Shown here: in pieces, positions 52,461 to 53,196 of the stretch
Layout of the letters: every line of letters starts with the position of its first letter
Position numbering within the stretch: position 1 is the stretch's first letter
Assembly (NCBI GenBank): GCA_019639255.1
Contig: JAHBSF010000033.1
Span: forward strand, 1 to 53,196
Direction: 5' to 3'
Source of the DNA: Acidobacteriota bacterium
GTDB taxonomy: Bacteria; Acidobacteriota; Blastocatellia; RBC074
Length of the DNA stretch: 53,196 bases
Position numbers and translations under genes: made by a program
The notes under the pieces: generated by a model
Seen by the model: the letters and a program-made list of their open reading frames with translations, nothing else
What the model was told of the DNA's origin: nothing
Databases searched by the model: none

Positions 52461-53086
52461 GAGAGCAAGACCGAATCCGCGTGCTCTGTGTAGACGATCA
52501 CCCCTTGCTGCGCGAGGGGATCGCCGCGATCGTCAACAATCAACCGGATATGCTTCTTGTGGCCGAAGCCGGCAACGGCGGCGAAGCGATTCAACAATTC
52601 CGGAAATATCGTCCTGACGTGACGTTGATGGATTTGCGGCTTCCCGATATCAGCGGCATCGACGCTCTCATCGCCATTCGGGCCGAATTCGACGAGGCGA
52701 AAGTAGTGATGCTGACGACCTACGAAGGCGACGTCGAAATCCAGCGCTCGCTCGAAGCCGGCGCGCGCGGCTACCTGCTCAAAAGCATGCCTCCGAAAGA
52801 GATGATTGAAGCCATCCGCCAGGTTCACCAGGGAAAGAAGCGCATTCCGGCTGAGTTGGCGGCGCAACTCGCCGAGCATCTGGGCGACGAGGCCCTCACG
52901 CCGCGCGAGATCGAGGTTCTGGAGTGCATCGCCGGCGGAAACCGCAACCGGGACATCGCCGAACAACTATTCATCTCTGAAGAGACCGTCAAAGTCCACA
53001 TCAAACACCTGATGGAGAAGCTCGGCGCCGCCGATCGCACGCAGGCGGTGGCGATCGGCGTCCGCCGCGGCATCATTCAATTGTAA
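52457..53086 (+). CDS. NarL/FixJ-type response regulator
   Basis: This 209-aa regulator has a receiver domain with acidic pair D13-D14 (VDDHPLLREG), phospho-acceptor D59 in LMDLRLPD, T87 and K109 in YLLKS, followed by a LuxR-type HTH: LTPREIEVLECIAGGNRNRDIAEQL and ISEETVKVHIKHLMEKL. ATG 52457 follows GGAGG by 8 nt and overlaps the kinase stop, so the two are co-translated. Its target genes are not evident. A CCCC-rich repeat begins about 15 nt after its stop. Confidence 0.92.
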   Translation: MREQDRIRVLCVDDHPLLREGIAAIVNNQPDMLLVAEAGNGGEAIQQFRKYRPDVTLMDLRLPDISGIDALIAIRAEFDEAKVVMLTTYEGDVEIQRSLEAGARGYLLKSMPPKEMIEAIRQVHQGKKRIPAELAAQLAEHLGDEALTPREIEVLECIAGGNRNRDIAEQLFISEETVKVHIKHLMEKLGAADRTQAVAIGVRRGIIQL

Positions 53087-53095
53087 GTGCGTGTT

Positions 53096-53196
53096 TTAAA
53101 AGCCCCAAAGGGGCGAAAGATTTGTAGCCCAGCGGCGTAAGCCCTGGGTATCACGCCAACATCAATTTCAGCCCTGAAAGGGCGGAAGATCCCCGT
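53096..53196. repeat. GCCCC/GGGGC hairpin repeat, cut by window end
   Basis: GCCCCAAAGGGGCGAAAGAT, TGTAGCCC and GTAAGCCCTGGGT followed by GCCCTGAAAGGGCGGAAGAT resemble the interior of the MITE at 25022-25254 but lack its terminal sequence. It may also act as a terminator hairpin after the response regulator. The right end is outside the window. Confidence 0.6.

Overview
The window is GC-rich bacterial chromosome, most likely from an Acidobacteriota member of the Blastocatellia type. This is inferred from gene content, not from a marker gene. The pointers are a TIGR03437-type secreted protein, two Oar-like TonB receptors with carboxypeptidase-regulatory N-termini, a kinase fused to a formylglycine-generating-enzyme-like domain, and an acidobacterial-style HisKA_3 sensor lipoprotein. 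I see no rRNA, tRNA, CRISPR array, transposase gene or phage gene. I annotate 44 coding regions, mostly single genes and short operons pointing both ways.

Layout. 1-4818: two paralogous BNR-repeat secreted proteins flank a vapBC toxin-antitoxin pair; the second paralogue appears split by frameshift. 4902-8494: ilvE, then a Trm112-like protein, a GT9 glycosyltransferase and hldE1 (heptose/LPS-type sugar metabolism). 8581-10704: a fused 2-oxo-acid dehydrogenase E1. 10911-13210: pterin dehydratase, DUF2721 membrane protein and RNase H-like gene in overlapping order, then ctaB. 13315-18630 (minus): penicillin acylase, subtilase and Sua5. 18890-24531: a Tat-exported, Mo-dependent three-subunit dehydrogenase, a Cys-rich small protein and two secreted proteins. 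24650-28930: arfB-like, surE, pcm, dedA and a hexuronate-type MFS transporter. 29369-39923: two large TonB receptors around a membrane protein and a secreted protein. 40164-46000: kinase-FGE fusion, M20 peptidase, manC, DHH phosphoesterase. 46170-49067 (minus): moeA, moaC, cheR; the Moco genes fit the Mo-enzyme operon. 49644-53086: Zn alcohol dehydrogenase and a two-component pair.

The most striking content lies between genes. A family of roughly 90-140 bp near-perfect palindromes occupies most intergenic gaps, including in full or degenerate form all nine convergent gene junctions. Each arm carries four RCGRAA hexamers spaced 9, 10 and 9 nt apart. Several copies have paired substitutions in both arms that preserve pairing, many share an asymmetric loop, and the outer edges often supply the stop codons of flanking genes. 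Three other repeat types occur: a 233-bp MITE with 9-bp target duplications (two copies), a 150-bp palindromic element, and a GTGCTGA-rich hairpin. I regard the RCGRAA palindrome family as the best candidate for an undescribed system, possibly bidirectional terminators or 3'-end structures, or a mobile REP-like family. Two FadR/GntR-type operator candidates and a probable attenuator before moeA are the main regulatory signals.
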